Assembly: GCA_028818385.1 (NCBI GenBank)
Contig: JAPPNY010000065.1
Location: 1 to 7,232, forward strand
Direction of reading: 5' to 3'
Source of the DNA: Spirochaetaceae bacterium
Lineage (GTDB): Bacteria > Spirochaetota > Spirochaetia > SZUA-6 > Bin103
Length of the DNA stretch: 7,232 nucleotides
The notes beneath the pieces are model-generated. The model was not told the DNA's origin and did not search any database. It saw nothing but the letters and a program-made list of their open reading frames with translations. Made by a program: the position numbers and the translations under genes. Positions 5,538 to 7,232 of this stretch are shown in pieces (position 1 is the first letter of the stretch; the number at the start of each line of letters is the position of its first letter).

Positions 5538-7103
5538 ATACCGGATCGAGACCTCTGCCCACTCGACGATCAGCGGCGGGTGGATGAACGGGTTGCGCTT
5601 GCGCACCGCGACCTGCAGCTCGTTGCCGCCGGTGTTCAGGACGTGCGGGGACACCGGGACGGTGATCTCCGCCCCGTACTGGTAGGGATAGGTCCGCTCC
5701 TCCCCCACCAGCCCGTGGCCGTTGACGGCCAGCTCCAGCTCGTCCCGTTCGGTGAGGTTCGCGACCTCCACCCGGAGCGCGATCTCCTGCGGCGCGCTCC
5801 CGCCCAGCCGGTCGCCGATCCTGAAGCGCACGCTGCCCTGCTCCCCGTCCCCGGCCAGCTCCAGCGGCAGGTCCACCAGCTCCTCCGGGATCCCGTGGCC
5901 GTAGGCGCCCGGCGTGCTGGCCTTCAGGAAGTCGAAGATGTAGAGCTTGTCGCGCGTAGCCAGCGTCTCGAGATCGCCGATCTCGCGCAGCGCGTCCCAT
6001 CCCCACCGGTCCAGATCGAAGAATTGCCGGTAAGTCTTTGAGAACGGCTGCCGGAAGAAGTTGAACAGGTATACGCCGTGCGCGCCGTCGCGCAGGTGCA
6101 GCATGGCGAAGGCGCGCAGCGCCTCGGCGCGCGCCAGCCGGGGGTCGTGGTTGGGATTGATCGACGGGAACACCTGGCACGCCGTGCCGGCCACCGCCTG
6201 CATCCACGCACCGGTGGGGATGGTCGCCGGGGTGACGCTGCGGCCCAGCGACAGAACGTCCACGATCTCCTCGCCGATCCAGGTGCGCACGTCGATGCCA
6301 ATCCGCTCGCAGCGCCCGATCGAGCCCGGCACGCGCACCATGAGCGACTTGCCGCGCCCGGCCGCCAGCGCCTTCACCCGGCGGACCATGGCGGTGAGCA
6401 GCGGCGCGTCCTGCCGCTCGCGGCCCAGCCTGAACAGGAACGGGTGGCTCATGAAGTCGAGCTCGATCCCGTCGTTGTCGAAGCCCAGGATCTCCTCGAC
6501 GAGCGCGAGCACGTGGTCCCGGCAGCCTTCGGCCGCGTAGTCGAACGCCCGGCGCATCCACCACGGGATGGACTTCGGCTCGTAGACCGCGCCCGGCTCG
6601 CCGATCAGCCAGTCGGGATGCTCGGCCTTGACGGGTGAGATGCCGCCGATGCCCGCCGCGGCCGCTTCCGGATCGGGGTCGTGGGCGTCGTGCGCGTCGT
6701 TCATCCGCAGCGAGAAGAACAGCTCCATGCCGCAGTCGCGCGCGCCGCGGGCGACCAGCTCCGCGGGGCTGTGGCCGGCCTGCAGGAAGGACTGCAGGTT
6801 GCACCACGAACGCCAGTTGTGGACGTTCAGGAACTTGCCGTCGGCGGTGCGGTGGTGCTCCATCCACAGAGCAGGCCGCTCGGTGCCGGGACTCACCCTG
6901 TCCTGCCGCACGAGGTTCAGCCCGTGCGTGGCACCGCAGCACCAGACGTAGGTGTCGACGTGGGTGCCGGCCAGCGACGCGAACAGCTCGGAGAGGTAGT
7001 CCCCGGCCGACATCGGGGCCTCGTGCAGCTTGCTGCGGAAGCCTCCGAGGGTGTCGCCGTCCTCGTTGTAGATGAGGCGGCGCCTGCGCGTGCGCTCTGT
7101 CAT
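5532..7103 (-). CDS. Glycosidase-like TIM-barrel protein with beta-sandwich tail
   Basis: The 523-residue protein begins at ATG 7103 (MTERTRRRRLIYNEDGDT); an in-frame TTG at 7142 would add 13 residues without family character and lacks support. Residues about 8-390 look like a TIM barrel of the glycosidase-like kind: strand-type blocks HVDTYVWCCG (48-57), GMELFFSLRMND (125-136), NDGIELDFMSHPF (210-222) with Glu214 and Asp216 in an active-site-like position, and DGAHGVYLFNFF (339-350). Residues about 405-523 are strand-rich, ending LNTGGNELQVAVRKRNP..., which resembles a carbohydrate-binding or galactose-binding-like beta domain. I cannot assign a GH family; a GHL10/DUF187-like or other orphan family is possible. 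There is no signal peptide, so it is probably cytoplasmic. Its 3' end is duplicated at 4915-4953, beyond the brnTA cassette. It ends 19 bp from brnA, convergently, and starts 73 bp inside the right inverted repeat. Confidence 0.8.
   Translation of the reverse strand: MTERTRRRRLIYNEDGDTLGGFRSKLHEAPMSAGDYLSELFASLAGTHVDTYVWCCGATHGLNLVRQDRVSPGTERPALWMEHHRTADGKFLNVHNWRSWCNLQSFLQAGHSPAELVARGARDCGMELFFSLRMNDAHDAHDPDPEAAAAGIGGISPVKAEHPDWLIGEPGAVYEPKSIPWWMRRAFDYAAEGCRDHVLALVEEILGFDNDGIELDFMSHPFLFRLGRERQDAPLLTAMVRRVKALAAGRGKSLMVRVPGSIGRCERIGIDVRTWIGEEIVDVLSLGRSVTPATIPTGAWMQAVAGTACQVFPSINPNHDPRLARAEALRAFAMLHLRDGAHGVYLFNFFRQPFSKTYRQFFDLDRWGWDALREIGDLETLATRDKLYIFDFLKASTPGAYGHGIPEELVDLPLELAGDGEQGSVRFRIGDRLGGSAPQEIALRVEVANLTERDELELAVNGHGLVGEERTYPYQYGAEITVPVSPHVLNTGGNELQVAVRKRNPFIHPPLIVEWAEVSIRYR
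5534..5569 (+). repeat. Right direct repeat flanking the brnTA cassette
   Basis: This is the partner of 4917-4952 (33/36 identical, offset 617 bp) and forms the last dozen codons of the glycosidase-like gene, including the final A of the stop-codon complement. It holds the same TCGAT-ACCGG-ATCGA dyad. Differences from the other copy change two residues of the encoded tail (W to C, V to G) and one silent position, so this copy appears to be the functional one. Confidence 0.85.
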
Positions 7104-7176
7104 GCCGTCCCCGACGCTGGCACGGGTCCCGCGCCCGGTCAAGGAATCGGAATCACCCGGACCGCCCCGCGCATTG
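7104..7176 (-). promoter_or_regulatory. Upstream region of the glycosidase-like gene
   Basis: This 73-bp gap lies between the gene start and the right inverted repeat. On the minus strand TTGACC (7142 down to 7137) is a good -35-like hexamer, but no AT-rich -10 follows at 16-18 bp. A short tandem GGAATC repeat lies at 7144-7155. The GGGGAC just before ATG 7103 could be the ribosome site. Confidence 0.3.
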
Positions 7177-7223
7177 GGTAACTGTTCAGGCGTAGGGTAG
7201 TTCGTTCGGCAGATTTCGGCAAC
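7177..7223 (-). repeat. Right copy of the ~48-bp inverted repeat
   Basis: The reverse complement matches 3-50 with one substitution and one missing base. Its inner edge reads GGTAACTGTTCAGG on the plus strand. As at the left end, it lies upstream of the adjacent gene and points the same way relative to it. Nine more bases follow to the window end with no further match to the left copy beyond one base. Confidence 0.9.
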
Positions 7224-7232
7224 GGGTCGAGA

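Noticed and set aside
4917..5569. Direct repeats considered as a transposon target duplication
   Set aside because: At 36 bp they are far longer than common target duplications, and no inverted terminal repeats or transposase lie inside them.
5464..6942. Second minus-strand frame overlapping the glycosidase-like gene
   Set aside because: It is a different frame of the same region, Arg/Pro/Ala-rich; the 5532-7103 frame has protein-like composition and a beta-domain ending.

Overview
The window is a high-GC (mostly about 65-70%) piece of bacterial chromosome. Two of its proteins carry lipoprotein signal peptides, which suits a Gram-negative-type cell. No rRNA, tRNA or other phylogenetic marker is present, so the host cannot be named. 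The gene mix (ankyrin lipoprotein, glucuronoyl-esterase-like hydrolase, amidohydrolase plus Rieske protein, orphan glycosidase-like protein) resembles that of uncultured environmental or host-associated bacteria; this is an inference from general familiarity, not a placement.

Layout, left to right. An imperfect 48/47-bp inverted repeat lies at the two ends (3-50 and 7177-7223). Just inside the left copy is an ankyrin-repeat lipoprotein gene (+), whose signal-peptide start (59) and ankyrin body (175-1389) are in different frames. Convergent to it lies a minus-strand pair: a CE15-like alpha/beta hydrolase (2268-3350) followed by a secreted cysteine-rich lipoprotein of unknown function (1402-2211). 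A 70-bp divergent gap separates this pair from a plus-strand operon of a metal-dependent amidohydrolase (3421-4542) and a small Rieske [2Fe-2S] protein (4549-4905). Next comes a type II toxin-antitoxin operon, brnT-brnA (5016-5512), with visibly lower GC (about 48-58% in sampled 60-bp blocks) and its own promoter and palindromic operator. The last gene is a minus-strand protein of 523 residues that looks like a TIM-barrel glycosidase with a beta-sandwich tail (5532-7103).

Two structural signals are not explained by the genes. First, the inverted repeat at the ends lies in the same orientation directly upstream of the first and last genes, so it could be the ends of neighbouring insertion sequences, the ends of one element, or a shared upstream element. 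Second, the brnTA cassette is flanked by 36-bp direct repeats (33/36 identical): one is the 3' end of the glycosidase-like gene, the other an orphan copy of that 3' end beside the Rieske gene. This resembles insertion of a small cassette into a gene 3' end that rebuilt the gene's terminus, or a remnant of a lost paralogue.

Functionally, the hydrolase, amidohydrolase/Rieske pair and glycosidase-like protein suggest use of plant- or polysaccharide-derived uronate or aromatic compounds, but no substrate can be read from sequence. The brnTA pair is an independent passenger.
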